A DNA stretch of 64,000 bases from an uncultured Roseibium sp. (GTDB taxonomy: Bacteria > Pseudomonadota > Alphaproteobacteria > Rhizobiales > Stappiaceae). The DNA lies in contig NZ_OY780958.1 of the NCBI RefSeq assembly GCF_963675985.1, positions 1,612,001-1,676,000 of the forward strand, in the 5' to 3' direction. Positions 34,482 through 43,938 of this stretch are shown piece after piece. Under the pieces are notes generated by a model that saw only the letters and a program-made list of their open reading frames with translations, searched no databases and had not been told where the DNA came from. A program made the translations under genes and the position numbers. Every line of letters starts with the position of its first letter. The stretch's first letter is position 1.

Positions 34482-35357
34482 TCAGGAGCGGGGTTGCACG
34501 ACGGTTTTGAAATGGTCCGCAATCGCACCTGATGTGGTCCACCAGACGCGCTCGTCGGAAAGCGATTGAATTTTCGCAAGGGCTCGGCGCAGATGGTTCA
34601 GCCGATAGGGCTGGCCAAATAGATATGGGTGCAGGGCAATCCCCATGACCAACGCCTGATCCTCGGATTGCGCGAGCATTTCCTCGAAGTTGTCGATGAT
34701 CATGTCGGCAAAGGGGGCGGCATCCATCTTGCGTCCGACAATCATCGGGATGTCGTTGAGCTCCTGGGGGTAGGGGACGCTCAGGATCGGGCCCGACCGG
34801 GTCTTGAACCAGACAGGCTGGTCATCATGGCACCAGTCGAGCAAATAGTTGTAGCCGGCCTCTTTCAGGAGATCCGGCGTGACCGCGCTTTGGGATATCC
34901 ACGGGCCGAGCCAGCCCTCGGGGCGGCGTCCTTCCGCCTGTTCGATCCGGACCGCGGCCTCTTCGATCAGAGCTCGTTCTTCTTCTTCAGGCAGAATGCC
35001 CTGACGTTCGGAATTGGTGCGGCCGTGACCGACGATCTCGTCGTCCCGAGCGCGGAACCGTTCGACCAGTCCGGGACAATCGTCATACAGGTTGGAATTC
35101 ACCAGGACGCTCAGCGGCAAACCGAAGGTGTCGAATAGGTCCGCCATGCGAAATGCCCCGACACGGTTGCCGTAGTCGCGCCAGGCATAATTCAGGACGT
35201 CCGGTTGCGGACCGCCCGGCGCCAGTTCCGCGCCCAGTCCTTCGCCAAATCGGAAGGTTTCGAGATTCAGGCCGATATAGACCGCCAGCCGCCGGCCGTC
35301 CGGCCAGGAAAAATTCGGCCTGTCCGTAATGGGGACGTATGGATATCGACTGTGCAT
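34482..35357 (-). CDS. Polysaccharide deacetylase / PuuE-like hydrolase
   Basis: This 291-residue protein of the NodB-homology/PuuE group has YIGLNLETFRFGEG near the N-terminus, DEIVGHGRTNSERQ (the His-containing metal motif) and a late YLFGQPYRLNHLRRAL. PuuE members are cofactor-poor allantoinases and related cyclic-amide hydrolases rather than sugar deacetylases, and this cytosolic protein without a signal peptide fits that group. An AAAGG site precedes the ATG. It is upstream of the amidohydrolase on the same strand; with it and the cysteine hydrolase it suggests degradation of a nitrogen heterocycle. Confidence 0.83.
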   Translation of the reverse strand: MHSRYPYVPITDRPNFSWPDGRRLAVYIGLNLETFRFGEGLGAELAPGGPQPDVLNYAWRDYGNRVGAFRMADLFDTFGLPLSVLVNSNLYDDCPGLVERFRARDDEIVGHGRTNSERQGILPEEEERALIEEAAVRIEQAEGRRPEGWLGPWISQSAVTPDLLKEAGYNYLLDWCHDDQPVWFKTRSGPILSVPYPQELNDIPMIVGRKMDAAPFADMIIDNFEEMLAQSEDQALVMGIALHPYLFGQPYRLNHLRRALAKIQSLSDERVWWTTSGAIADHFKTVVQPRS

Positions 35358-35629
35358 CGTTCAGCCTTTGAGATGTGCACGCTTATTGCTGCTTAAGTGC
35401 CAAGCGCTGTGGTTCAGTGCATTGGGAATTTCCCGGATTACATAAAGCAACATCCGTGCCGTTTGAATGAGGCGGTGGAGGGCTGGGGCAGATATCGGTT
35501 TTGAGACGGAAACTGCAGACTGGCACCATAGCCGGTGCGGGTATTGTCGGCGCAACCCGTCACGCCTATAAGCAACTCACCTGTCATTTTCGGGCTCACA
35601 TCAGTCCGTTCCTGCAAACGGAAATCGAC

Positions 35630-36739
35630 TTGTCGACCGAACCGGTAAACATAGCCATCGTCCTGCCACGCGGAATGCATTTCGGCCCCGATCGGGCGAC
35701 GGCCATAGATCTTTGCGTTCGCGATTTCGTCGCCCATTCACGGTATCGAAGCACGACAACGGTCATCGGCGAGGCCCTGGCCGATCCGTTCCAGGAGATC
35801 ACTTTCCAGGGTGTTTCCAGAGAAACTGGGGAGAGCCAGCAACGCTTTGCGCGCAAGCTCGCCGACCGGGCGAAGGACTTTCTGCCGGATCTGGTTGTCA
35901 TACATCAACACCTTCCGTCAGCCGTGACAATCCGCAAGGCCTTTCCCGATCGCCCGGTCCTGCTGCACAAGCATAACACGCCGAAGATCGGGGGCGGCTT
36001 TATCAAGAAGCAGCTGGACCGATGGCGCTACGATTCTTTCGATCACCTGATTTTCGTCAGTGATTTCAGTCGTGAGAAATTCCTGGGTAACTTGCCCGGC
36101 ATGGGGCCCAAGTCCTCGACCGTCCACAATGGCTTAGATCTGACATCATGGACGCCCGCGGAAAAACGCGACAATACGCTTCTGTTCGCGGGGCGCGCCG
36201 TGCCCGATAAAGGTGCCCTTGAGGCTGCTCAGGCAGTGGCAGCAGTCCTCGCCGAGCAGGAGGATTGGCGCACTCGATTTATCATGAGCACGCTTGCCGC
36301 CGACGAAACCTATATCGACCGGATCAAAACCGCACTCGCGCCGCTCGGCGACCGTGCGGAGATTTGTTTCGATCAGCCGCATTCGACTGTTCAAGAAGCG
36401 TTTGAAACCGCGGCAATCACGCTGGTCCCGTCGCTGTTCGAGGAACCCTTCGGCCGCACGGCGATAGAAGCGATGGCCGGGGGATCGGCCCTCATAACAT
36501 CCGGAAGAGGCGGTTTGCGCGAAACCACGACCGATGTTGCCTTTCGGATTGATCCGTCAAAAAAGTCCGATTTCGCTGGAGCTCTTTCTCAGTTGATGAA
36601 GGATGCCTCCCTGAGGGGGAGATTGGCCCAGGCGGGGGCACGCCGGGTGCAGGAGTGCTTTTCGATACAAGCGCTTTCGGCGCGGCTGGATTCCCTTTAT
36701 GAAGACGTTCGTTCGCGTCATCGGACAACAAGACCATGA
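35630..36739 (+). CDS. Glycosyltransferase family 4
   Basis: The GT-B glycosyltransferase has FVSDFSREKFLGNLPGM in the middle and the donor-site E-x7-E motif VPSLFEEPFGRTAIEAMAGG near the C-terminus. The start is uncertain: homologues begin close to VNIAIVLPRGMHFGPDRA, so the TTG at 35630 (369 residues, weak ACGGAA site) is preferred; an upstream in-frame TTG at 35501 would add 43 residues. Acts in the cytoplasm on a lipid-linked or cell-surface glycan. Its stop overlaps the next glycosyltransferase start (ATGA). Confidence 0.82.
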   Translation: MSTEPVNIAIVLPRGMHFGPDRATAIDLCVRDFVAHSRYRSTTTVIGEALADPFQEITFQGVSRETGESQQRFARKLADRAKDFLPDLVVIHQHLPSAVTIRKAFPDRPVLLHKHNTPKIGGGFIKKQLDRWRYDSFDHLIFVSDFSREKFLGNLPGMGPKSSTVHNGLDLTSWTPAEKRDNTLLFAGRAVPDKGALEAAQAVAAVLAEQEDWRTRFIMSTLAADETYIDRIKTALAPLGDRAEICFDQPHSTVQEAFETAAITLVPSLFEEPFGRTAIEAMAGGSALITSGRGGLRETTTDVAFRIDPSKKSDFAGALSQLMKDASLRGRLAQAGARRVQECFSIQALSARLDSLYEDVRSRHRTTRP

Positions 36740-37683
36740 GTAAGCAGAAGATTGGCGTCATGATCTGCACCGCGCAGAGACCCCGCATGGTCTCTGAGTG
36801 CGTTCGTTCGATTCTGGCCCAGAAGGTCGGTGAGGACCAGAATGTCGAGATCTGCGTGGTCGAGAACGACAGCCAGCAGCTAAGCCGCGAAATCATCGAG
36901 AACCTCAACGTCGATGGCGGTTTCCCGGTGCTTTATTACCAGGAGCCGGTCCGTGGTATTCCCAGGGCCCGGAACAAGACGCTGGAAGTTGCGGTTGCGC
37001 GCGGATACGACTGGATCGCCCTGATCGACGACGATGAAGTCGCAGATCCTCACTGGCTTGGGGAATTGCTGCGTGTGGCTCAGGTCCATTCGGCCGATGT
37101 GGTTTCCGGCCCGGTTCGCCGTCGTTATGAGGCTCCGCCGCCCAAATGGTGGAAGCACCTCAATCCGGCTGCCGAGACCGAAGGTGCGGCTCTGAGCGAA
37201 GCGCCGACCAACAACACGCTGTTGAGCAGAAGGCTGATTGCCGAGGACGGCTTTAATCTGCGCTTCCATGACGCCTTGACCTTCGGGTTTGAGGATATCG
37301 ATTTCTTTCAACGGGCCCATGATCTGGGGGCGCGGATCGTGTGGGCGCCGATGGCCGGCGTCGAAGAGGAAATTCCGGCAAGTCGCATGGAGCCGGAACG
37401 GTTGATCCAGAGGGTCATGACGTCTTCCGCTGCCCATTCCTATGCGACCAAGTTGCGTCGAGGCACCGGCAAGGCGTTCATGAAATTCGGAGGCAAGGCC
37501 ATCCGACGTATCATTGGCGGATCATTGATCTGCCTATTTACCGGCGCACTCAGGATCGCAGGAGCCGGGGCGTTTGAAAGCGCCTACTACAAGGGGCGCG
37601 TACGTCTGGCGCGCGGGCTAGGGAACCTTCGCGGATTGTTCCATGTGCTGCCCAGCTACTATGACACTGTCGACGGGAACTGA
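36736..37683 (+). CDS. Glycosyltransferase family 2
   Basis: This 315-residue GT-A enzyme has GVMICTAQRPRMVSECVRSI at the N-terminus, the acidic nucleotide-sugar motif IALIDDDEVADPHWLGELL (about 95-110), and the acceptor-side GFEDIDFFQRAHDLGARIVW. A C-terminal hydrophobic stretch (IRRIIGGSLICLFTGALRIAG) suggests membrane association. It overlaps both neighbours by 1-4 bp and belongs to a three-gene surface-glycan operon. Confidence 0.88.
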   Translation: MSKQKIGVMICTAQRPRMVSECVRSILAQKVGEDQNVEICVVENDSQQLSREIIENLNVDGGFPVLYYQEPVRGIPRARNKTLEVAVARGYDWIALIDDDEVADPHWLGELLRVAQVHSADVVSGPVRRRYEAPPPKWWKHLNPAAETEGAALSEAPTNNTLLSRRLIAEDGFNLRFHDALTFGFEDIDFFQRAHDLGARIVWAPMAGVEEEIPASRMEPERLIQRVMTSSAAHSYATKLRRGTGKAFMKFGGKAIRRIIGGSLICLFTGALRIAGAGAFESAYYKGRVRLARGLGNLRGLFHVLPSYYDTVDGN

Positions 37684-38735
37684 TGGAAGCCATGCAGCAG
37701 TCTTTGAGAGTCGTGCACGTCCACCTAGGGATCAAGGGAGGCGCTGAGCGCTTTTTTGTCAGTCTTGTCAACGCATTGGCTGAGCGCGGCGTTGAGCAGA
37801 AGGCTCTCGTCTTTCCCGATCGCGTGTGGAAGAAGGACATCGAGAAAGTCTGCGAGGTGAGCGAGATCAAGTTCAGCCGGTCTCATATCGCGCGCTTCTT
37901 CATCAATCGCAGAATTGCGAAAATGAACCGGGCTTTCCGACCCCATGCGATGATGTCCTGGATGCCGCAGGCGACCCGTTGGATTCCGAACGACCCTGAT
38001 ATTCTGACTGCTGCCCGTCTTGGCGATTATCCGGAACGGCTGGATTATTTCGCCAACTGCGATGTACTGGTCTGCAACACACCGGACATTGCCAGGGCGG
38101 CCGGGGACATCGGCTGGGACAGATCCAAAACGCGGGTCATTTCGAATTTCACGGATACCAGGCCGGTGACGCCGATTTCCAGGGGGAGCCAGGACACGCC
38201 CGACGATGCCTACGTGGTTCTCGGTCTCGGACGCTTCGTCGGCCGGAAAGGGTTCGACACGCTTTTGAAAGGCGTCGCCCGGAGTGCAGGATCTTACTTG
38301 TGGCTGATTGGAGAAGGCGAGGAGGAAGACAATCTTCGCCGTTTGGCCGCCGACCTTGGGATTACGGATCGCGTGCGCTTCATTGGCTGGACGATGGATC
38401 CCGGCCCCTATCTTTCCGCCTGCGACGCGATGGTCATTCCCTCCCGCCACGAACCGCTCGGCAATGTGGTTCTGGAGGCCTGGGCCGTTGGAAAACCGAT
38501 TATTTCGACGGCCAGCGAGGGGCCGGGCTGGTTGATCGACGACAATATCAACGGATTGATCGTGCCTATCGACGACCACGAGGGTGTGGGAAATGCGATC
38601 GATCGTCTGAAGTCAGATGCCGGCCTTGTCGTCACGCTTGTCGAAAACGCGACCGACAAGCTGCAGAAGGGCTATTCCCGCGACGCCATCTGCAATGCCT
38701 ATATCGATCTTTTCTCCGGAAACCGCGTCCGTTAG
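37683..38735 (+). CDS. Glycosyltransferase family 4
   Basis: This 350-residue GT-B enzyme starts VVHVHLGIKGGAERFFVSL (N-terminal acceptor domain, GGAE motif) and carries GLGRFVGRKGFDTLLKGVA and the donor-site E-x7-E motif PSRHEPLGNVVLEAWAVGKP. The start at 37683 overlaps the previous stop by one base; an alternative ATG lies at 37692. It is the last gene of the operon and converges on the FkbM methyltransferase 13 bp away. Confidence 0.88.
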   Translation: MEAMQQSLRVVHVHLGIKGGAERFFVSLVNALAERGVEQKALVFPDRVWKKDIEKVCEVSEIKFSRSHIARFFINRRIAKMNRAFRPHAMMSWMPQATRWIPNDPDILTAARLGDYPERLDYFANCDVLVCNTPDIARAAGDIGWDRSKTRVISNFTDTRPVTPISRGSQDTPDDAYVVLGLGRFVGRKGFDTLLKGVARSAGSYLWLIGEGEEEDNLRRLAADLGITDRVRFIGWTMDPGPYLSACDAMVIPSRHEPLGNVVLEAWAVGKPIISTASEGPGWLIDDNINGLIVPIDDHEGVGNAIDRLKSDAGLVVTLVENATDKLQKGYSRDAICNAYIDLFSGNRVR

Positions 38736-38748
38736 ACCCTGTTAGGCA

Positions 38749-39447
38749 TCACCGGACGAACAGATAGCTGATGCTCAGGGTTTTCTTCAGCGAAAATCCC
38801 AGGCCTTCCAGATAGTCGACGAGGTCCTGAACCTTGTCCGCACCGACAACATGCGCGTGCATTTCGACAATGATCTTGTCGATGGCGGACAGATCGCACG
38901 CGGGAAGCAGGTCGACTTCGGCGCCTTCGATATCCATGACGATCACGTTCGGCTTGAATTCGGCAAACACATCCGAAATTGCGTCGCACGGTACAGGGGT
39001 TTTTTCGCCCAGGCCGCGATCATAAAGGCTCGACGAGTAAATATTCTCGGCGAAATAGAAATCCACCGTACCGGGCGACGTGGTCAATGCTTTTGACCGG
39101 AGGTTCGGCGTCATGCCGTTCAGGGCGAAGTTCTTTTCGATGATCGGGCGCATGCCCGGGTTCGGTTCGTAGGAGAGAACGTTCTCCGCGCCGCAGATCC
39201 TGGCACATGTCAGGCTGACAAGCCCAACTCCGGCACCGACCTCAAGCACGCGGTCGCCCGGGGCAACGATGTCTTTCAGGAGCTGGCGTTCGGGCGCTTC
39301 ATAGCTTTCCCGATAAAGTGCCTTGCGGATGGTCTTGGTAACGTCACCGAGATCCGTACTGATTTTCAGACCTTCGATGGCGATGACATCAGGCTTCAGC
39401 CGCCGTCTGACTTGTGCACGGAAAAACCGGCCGAATTTTTCAAACAT
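38749..39447 (-). CDS. FkbM family methyltransferase
   Basis: This 232-residue SAM-dependent methyltransferase has motif I RVLEVGAGVGLVSLTCARI, LSYEPNPGMRPIIEKNFALN and VIVMDIEGAEVDLLPAC, the FkbM signature. Members methylate hydroxyls of sugars or polyketides; beside glycosyltransferases the likely target is a surface glycan. It lies 9 bp after the family 2 glycosyltransferase on the same strand. Confidence 0.87.
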   Translation of the reverse strand: MFEKFGRFFRAQVRRRLKPDVIAIEGLKISTDLGDVTKTIRKALYRESYEAPERQLLKDIVAPGDRVLEVGAGVGLVSLTCARICGAENVLSYEPNPGMRPIIEKNFALNGMTPNLRSKALTTSPGTVDFYFAENIYSSSLYDRGLGEKTPVPCDAISDVFAEFKPNVIVMDIEGAEVDLLPACDLSAIDKIIVEMHAHVVGADKVQDLVDYLEGLGFSLKKTLSISYLFVR

Positions 39448-39456
39448 CGGTATTCG

Positions 39457-40566
39457 CTATTCTCTGATTTTTCGAGTAGCGGCGCTGCAGCGTATGAGAC
39501 CAAAGGCCTCCAAGTCTCCAACACCGTTGAATCTTCGAGACCCTTCATAATAGGCACCGCGCGCCATCACCTCATCTTTTTGATCATTGTACAGTTTATA
39601 ATGATGGCTGTGCGAGGCATGCTGTTCTCTTTGAACGGCATCTTCGGTCTTTTGCGAGAAGTCACTGAGATATTTGAAGTGCAGCAACGCTCCCCAGTCG
39701 TCCGCGAGTGCGAGCTTTTGCTGAATTCGATGCGCGCCACCCGCGAAACGGAGTCCTTTCCGCCATTTGATGAGAGCAACCTTGCTCATCATCGGAGGGA
39801 ACTTTGGCAGGCTGCTTTGAACGATCCTCAGAAGCTTGCGTTGAATAGAGGCGAAAACGGAACCGGGTTTGTTCTTAGTCCTGAGGTGGAAAAAGTACTT
39901 CAGGATCAGTTTATCCAGAATGCCGGGACGACGTTTTTTGCCTTCATAGAACAGCCGCTCACGGGCCCCGCCAAAAAGAGCGTAGGGAGGCGTGTTGTAC
40001 TCGCTTCTCATCCGCGGGTGCATCGGAATGAGCCGGTATCCATCCGGATCGAAGTAAGGTGAGGCGTCCAGCATGGAATCGCCGGCGCTGAACTGGATTT
40101 GATCCAGTGCACCTTTCGGATACATGTCGATCATGGTCGTGAAGACACCGTCGTTCCCTTCCTTGTCCCAATGGCGTGTCAGGGCATGAAGGTCGCGTTC
40201 AGGCCAGCCGGGATAAACGAACAGTTCGTCGACATCCAGAAAAAGGGTCCAGTGACCGTCCAGGAAAAGGTCGCAAATCACATGGCGCCAATGGGACTTG
40301 TTTTCCTTGTAAGGCTTCGCCGTGATAATCCGCGTAACGTCGTTTTCATTATCCAGATAGTCGCTGGTTCCATCCGTCGATGCGTTGTCGACGATGATGA
40401 AATGGTCCACACCGATAGCCCGGTGGAACCTCAGGAAATCTGGCAGTCTGATCGCTTCATTGTAGCAAAGGACCACAGCCACGATTGCGTCTGACGGCAA
40501 GGACAGGTGAGGAGGCTCTGATCCGTCAAAGCTGGCCTTGAAGTTTTCTTTCAGGTCTTCTTGCAT
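39457..40566 (-). CDS. Glycosyltransferase family 2 (Glyco_tranf_2_4 type)
   Basis: This 369-residue enzyme has VAVVLCYNEAIRLPDFLRFH, IVDNASTDGTSDYLD and the acidic motif WTLFLDVDELFVYP, the pattern of glycosyltransferases related to the GT92/Glyco_tranf_2_4 group. A basic middle region (KYFFHLRTKNKPGS) and a His-rich end (HASHSHHYKLYNDQKDE) follow. It is probably cytoplasmic and builds a surface glycan with the other glycosyltransferases here. A 341-bp gap lies upstream. Confidence 0.85.
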   Translation of the reverse strand: MQEDLKENFKASFDGSEPPHLSLPSDAIVAVVLCYNEAIRLPDFLRFHRAIGVDHFIIVDNASTDGTSDYLDNENDVTRIITAKPYKENKSHWRHVICDLFLDGHWTLFLDVDELFVYPGWPERDLHALTRHWDKEGNDGVFTTMIDMYPKGALDQIQFSAGDSMLDASPYFDPDGYRLIPMHPRMRSEYNTPPYALFGGARERLFYEGKKRRPGILDKLILKYFFHLRTKNKPGSVFASIQRKLLRIVQSSLPKFPPMMSKVALIKWRKGLRFAGGAHRIQQKLALADDWGALLHFKYLSDFSQKTEDAVQREQHASHSHHYKLYNDQKDEVMARGAYYEGSRRFNGVGDLEAFGLIRCSAATRKIRE

Positions 40567-40907
40567 CAGAAAGGCGTGCTTTTTCCTGTTTGAATCCCGG
40601 ACTGGATCCAGTTTGTATTTTCCGTACCCGCTTTAAGGCCAGCATTGCGTTTTGGAAAGCCGAATGAGGATGAAAGCTGCTCGGCGGATCGCCGCGGCCG
40701 CAGTGCCAGCGCTTTCATCCGTAGACGATTTCATGGTGCTTGCCAAAACGCTTTCGATCGATTGTGAGGTTAGCGGGATGTGATCCAGCCCCGGTTCCCG
40801 GGCTTGACCCCGAACCCGGATTTGCTCCAAACGGGATAAAGTATCGATCGGCAGTGTAGTTTCCAAATGACCCGTCATTGCCTTGGAACATAAGGATCTC
40901 AACGGCC
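40567..40907. other. 341-bp gap before MFS transporter
   Basis: No gene is seen. The gap must hold divergent promoters for the family 2 glycosyltransferase (minus) and the MFS gene (plus). A CCCGGTTCCCGGG-like GC-rich cluster lies at about 40792-40802. Nothing else stands out. Confidence 0.3.
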
Positions 40908-42152
40908 GTGACCGCAAAAACCCGGATGCCGAATAGCGGGAATCCGTCTTCCGAACCGGAATCGCTTTTTAAAAACCGGAATTTCCTGCTCTTCATGCTG
41001 AGCCGTGCCGGTTCGGTGACCGGCACACAGATCCTCGCCGTGGCGATCGGCTGGCATGTTTATCAGATGACCGGAGAGGTTCTGTACCTCGGCCTGATCG
41101 GGCTTTTCATGTTTTTGCCTGTCCTGTGCCTGTTTCTGGTCGCAGGCTTTGCCGCCGACCGGCTGGACCGGCGTCTTATCGTCGGCGTATGCAATTGCGT
41201 GAATTTCGTTGCCATGACGGCGATCGGTTTCTATCTGATGACCGGATCGGAGATGGTCTGGCCGATCTTTGTGCTCCTGGCTCTCAATGGGGCAGCGCAG
41301 GCCTTCATCTTTCCGGCCCTGCAGGCAACGCTTCCGAACATCGTACCGCGCGAGGTTTTCGCAAAAGCCGTGGCCACAAATTCGTCCGTGACGACAATCG
41401 GCCAGTTGGGCGGACCGGCGATCGGCGGTTTCCTCATCGCGCTGATCGACGTAAACGTCTATTTCGTGGCCGCTGTGCTTTTTCTCGTGGCCGCTGCGAC
41501 CATGTTTCTGGTGAAGGCGGATCTCAAGATCGCGGGCCGGGAGCCGTTCGGGATATCCATGCTCCTCGGTGGGTTCCTGCATATCTGGCGGACGAAAGCC
41601 GTCCTTGGTGCTATTTCCATCGATCTGGTCGCGGTCCTTTTCGGGGGCGTCATGGGGCTTCTTCCGGTATTTGCCGTCGATATTCTGAAGGTCGGCCCGG
41701 AAGCGCTGGGGGTGATGCGGGCAATGCCTGCCATTGGAGCCCTGGTCGTGGCGGTGTCTCTGGCAAGATGGGGACTGATCTGGCGGACAGGTCCGAGCTT
41801 CTTTATCTCGCTCGCCATCTTCGGCCTGTCGATCCTCGTTCTCAGCCTGTCGACTTCCTTTTTGCTCTCTGTCCTGGCATTGGCAGTCTACGGCGCATCT
41901 GACATGGTCAGCGTCTATATCCGCCAGACGCTCGTCCAGATCGAAACGCCCAATGAATTGCGCGGCCGCGTAAGTGCGGTCAACTCGGTCTCCATCAATG
42001 CGTCGAACCAGCTCGGCGACTTCAGGGCCGGCACCATGTCCGCGATGATCGGGACGGTTCCCGCAGTTGCCGTCGGCGCATGCGCGACCCTTGGCGTGAC
42101 GCTGCTCTGGTACAAGCTGTTTCCCCAACTGCGCGAGCTGACGAAATTCTGA
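40908..42152 (+). CDS. MFS transporter (EntS/MFS_3-like exporter)
   Basis: This protein of about 414 residues has 12 hydrophobic segments. Landmarks are RNFLLFMLSRAGSVTGTQIL, the loop 2-3 motif GFAADRLDRRLIVG, ALQATLPNIVPREVFAKAVA and RQTLVQIETPNELRGRVSAV, as in EntS-type exporters. The GTG at 40908 is used (AAGGA 12 bp upstream); an ATG at 40926 or a TTG at 40878 are possible. It converges on tonB; position beside an energy-coupling module hints at siderophore export, but no siderophore synthesis gene is visible. Confidence 0.82.
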   Translation: MTAKTRMPNSGNPSSEPESLFKNRNFLLFMLSRAGSVTGTQILAVAIGWHVYQMTGEVLYLGLIGLFMFLPVLCLFLVAGFAADRLDRRLIVGVCNCVNFVAMTAIGFYLMTGSEMVWPIFVLLALNGAAQAFIFPALQATLPNIVPREVFAKAVATNSSVTTIGQLGGPAIGGFLIALIDVNVYFVAAVLFLVAAATMFLVKADLKIAGREPFGISMLLGGFLHIWRTKAVLGAISIDLVAVLFGGVMGLLPVFAVDILKVGPEALGVMRAMPAIGALVVAVSLARWGLIWRTGPSFFISLAIFGLSILVLSLSTSFLLSVLALAVYGASDMVSVYIRQTLVQIETPNELRGRVSAVNSVSINASNQLGDFRAGTMSAMIGTVPAVAVGACATLGVTLLWYKLFPQLRELTKF

Positions 42153-42158
42153 ATGCGT

Positions 42159-43154
42159 CTATCGGGAGAAACGGACCGGAACCGTGAAGCTCAGTTTGCT
42201 GCCCCTGATGTCATCGGGCACTTTCGGCATGGGGGAGGCTCGGTGGACCATCTCGAGTGCGGCCTGATCCAGGATGGTGTGTCCTGAGGATCGGGCGAGG
42301 CGGACGCCACTGACGGCTCCGCTTCGCGCCACCGTAAAACGAACGGTCACCGTACCTCGCAAATTGTTCCGCCGGGCCTGGGACGGATAGCGTTTCGCAC
42401 GGCGCAGTTTGACGAGGACCTTGCCGTTGTAGTTCGAGCGCGCCTTCGTGCCTCCGTCCTTGGATTTGCCGTCCTTGCGTCCGTTGGCGTTGGATCTGCC
42501 GACCGCGCTGGTGACCTGCTCGCCGCCGCGACGGGAGTTCCGGTCTGCACCGTGTATTTTCTTTTTCCGGGCCTGCTGCTTGGCGACTTTTTTCTTTTCA
42601 GGCGCCTTCGGCTTAATCGGCGGCGCGGGTGCCGGTCTTGTCGCCGTGAGCGTTTCGGTCTCCGGCTCTTTCGCCTGAACAGCAGGAGGCGTTGCAGCTG
42701 CGACTTCGATCGCGGATGCGGCTGTCGCTGTTTCCGTTTGCGTTTCGACCGGCTCTTTCTGTGGTTCTGCGAGGGGGGGCTCCGGATGGACGGTTTCCGC
42801 CGTTTCCGGCCTCGTGTCTGTCACACCCTGTGCTACGGGCTGGATCGCAGCCGTTGCGACCTGCAAAGCCTTCTGAATTTCCTGTGTCGCCTGGGGAGCC
42901 TGTTGGGGTTGGACGGCGGCAACGTCTGTCGCATTTTCGACCGGTTGGACTTCATCGGGCGGGGCTTCGACCGCTTCCTGAGCGCCGTCGGTGCCGGCTA
43001 TCAGGTCTTCCAGGGACCCGATTACGGAGACCGCGCCGCCCTTGGAAGCTGCGATTTCCACCTGATCCGAATCGGGAGCGAAATAGGCCGAGATTGCTGC
43101 ATGGGATGCCACGGACAGGAAAATACCGGCCGCCACAAGACGTGAGAATTTCAC
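42159..43154 (-). CDS. tonB: Energy transducer TonB
   Basis: This 331-residue protein has an N-terminal membrane anchor, a long Pro/Ala/Glu/Thr-rich periplasm-spanning region, a Lys-rich KPKAPEKKKVAKQQARKKK segment, and a C-terminal TonB domain (VLVKLRRAKRYPSQARRNNL, GTVTVRFTVARSGAVSGVRL, KLSFTVPVRFSR). It starts with GTG, overlapping the exbD stop (GTGA). It couples the proton motive force to outer-membrane receptors; no TonB-dependent receptor gene is in the window. Confidence 0.9.
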   Translation of the reverse strand: MKFSRLVAAGIFLSVASHAAISAYFAPDSDQVEIAASKGGAVSVIGSLEDLIAGTDGAQEAVEAPPDEVQPVENATDVAAVQPQQAPQATQEIQKALQVATAAIQPVAQGVTDTRPETAETVHPEPPLAEPQKEPVETQTETATAASAIEVAAATPPAVQAKEPETETLTATRPAPAPPIKPKAPEKKKVAKQQARKKKIHGADRNSRRGGEQVTSAVGRSNANGRKDGKSKDGGTKARSNYNGKVLVKLRRAKRYPSQARRNNLRGTVTVRFTVARSGAVSGVRLARSSGHTILDQAALEMVHRASPMPKVPDDIRGSKLSFTVPVRFSR

Positions 43155-43549
43155 TGGCTGCTCTTTCTGGTAATCAGAACCACGTTCGTACCGCCTGCCT
43201 TGGACAGGGCTGCAAGCACTTCTTCGAGCTTGTCGGCCGGAAGGTCTCCGTCCGCGGCCACCTTCAACGGGCCGTCCTCTGCATCGGAAGTCCTGCTGGT
43301 TTCCAGCCAGTCCTCGATTGAGATTTCTGTGTCTTGAGCATGGGTATGGCCATCGCGATCAATGATCAGAGCACCTGTGGAGCGGATGCTTTCATCGTCT
43401 GTAATGTCGACGGGTGGTTCCATACGCCGCGCATCGTCGCGGGCGATCGAGCCGGCGAAGAGGAAAAAGATCAGCATCAGGAAGACCACATTGATCAGCG
43501 GAATGGTGTTTTCCGGCGGTGTTCTGCGGACTGGAAGCTTCAGACGCAT
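43151..43549 (-). CDS. exbD: ExbD-like biopolymer transport protein (second copy)
   Basis: This 132-residue protein has a short basic N-terminus, one membrane helix with the ExbD motif PPENTIPLINVVFLMLIFFLF (Asp of the proton path replaced by Asn at the usual position, INVVF versus IDVVF) and a periplasmic domain. The missing Asp could be functional only if the other copy supplies it. It lies between the first exbD and tonB. Confidence 0.82.
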   Translation of the reverse strand: MRLKLPVRRTPPENTIPLINVVFLMLIFFLFAGSIARDDARRMEPPVDITDDESIRSTGALIIDRDGHTHAQDTEISIEDWLETSRTSDAEDGPLKVAADGDLPADKLEEVLAALSKAGGTNVVLITRKSSQ

Positions 43550-43557
43550 GGGATTTC

Positions 43558-43938
43558 CTATTTTCCGGTCACAATCACGGTGTTGAGACCTTCCCGGCGC
43601 GCTGCGGACATGACATCGACGACGTCCTGCACCTTTGCCTCCGGACCGGACCAGATGGCCAGCAACGCCTTCTCGCCTGCCGCAAGAGCTGCAAACAGCT
43701 GAGGCAGGTTTTCCCTTTCGGCGGACTGGCCGTTGAGATCCATCCTGTTGCTGTCATGAATCCGGAAATAGGCCGGCTTGATCTCGGCCCCGCCGCCTGC
43801 GCCGCCATTAGCGACCGGCATGGCCTGATAGCGCGTAAAGCTGGATGTCAGCATGAAAAACAGCAGCAGCAGGAAGATCACGTCGATCAGCGACGTCAGT
43901 CCGACCGGTTTTCTCCGAGTAGGCCTGCTAAGTCGCAT
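43558..43938 (-). CDS. exbD: ExbD-like biopolymer transport protein (first copy)
   Basis: This 126-residue protein has a membrane helix GLTSLIDVIFLLLLFFMLTS with the conserved Asp of the proton channel, followed by a periplasmic domain. The start at 43938 overlaps the exbB stop by 11 bp. With ExbB it forms the proton-driven motor for TonB. Confidence 0.88.
   Translation of the reverse strand: MRLSRPTRRKPVGLTSLIDVIFLLLLFFMLTSSFTRYQAMPVANGGAGGGAEIKPAYFRIHDSNRMDLNGQSAERENLPQLFAALAAGEKALLAIWSGPEAKVQDVVDVMSAARREGLNTVIVTGK

Noticed and set aside
40878..40907. TTG at 40878 as the MFS start
   Set aside because: It lacks a ribosome site; the GTG at 40908 is preceded by AAGGA and fits the family N-terminus better.
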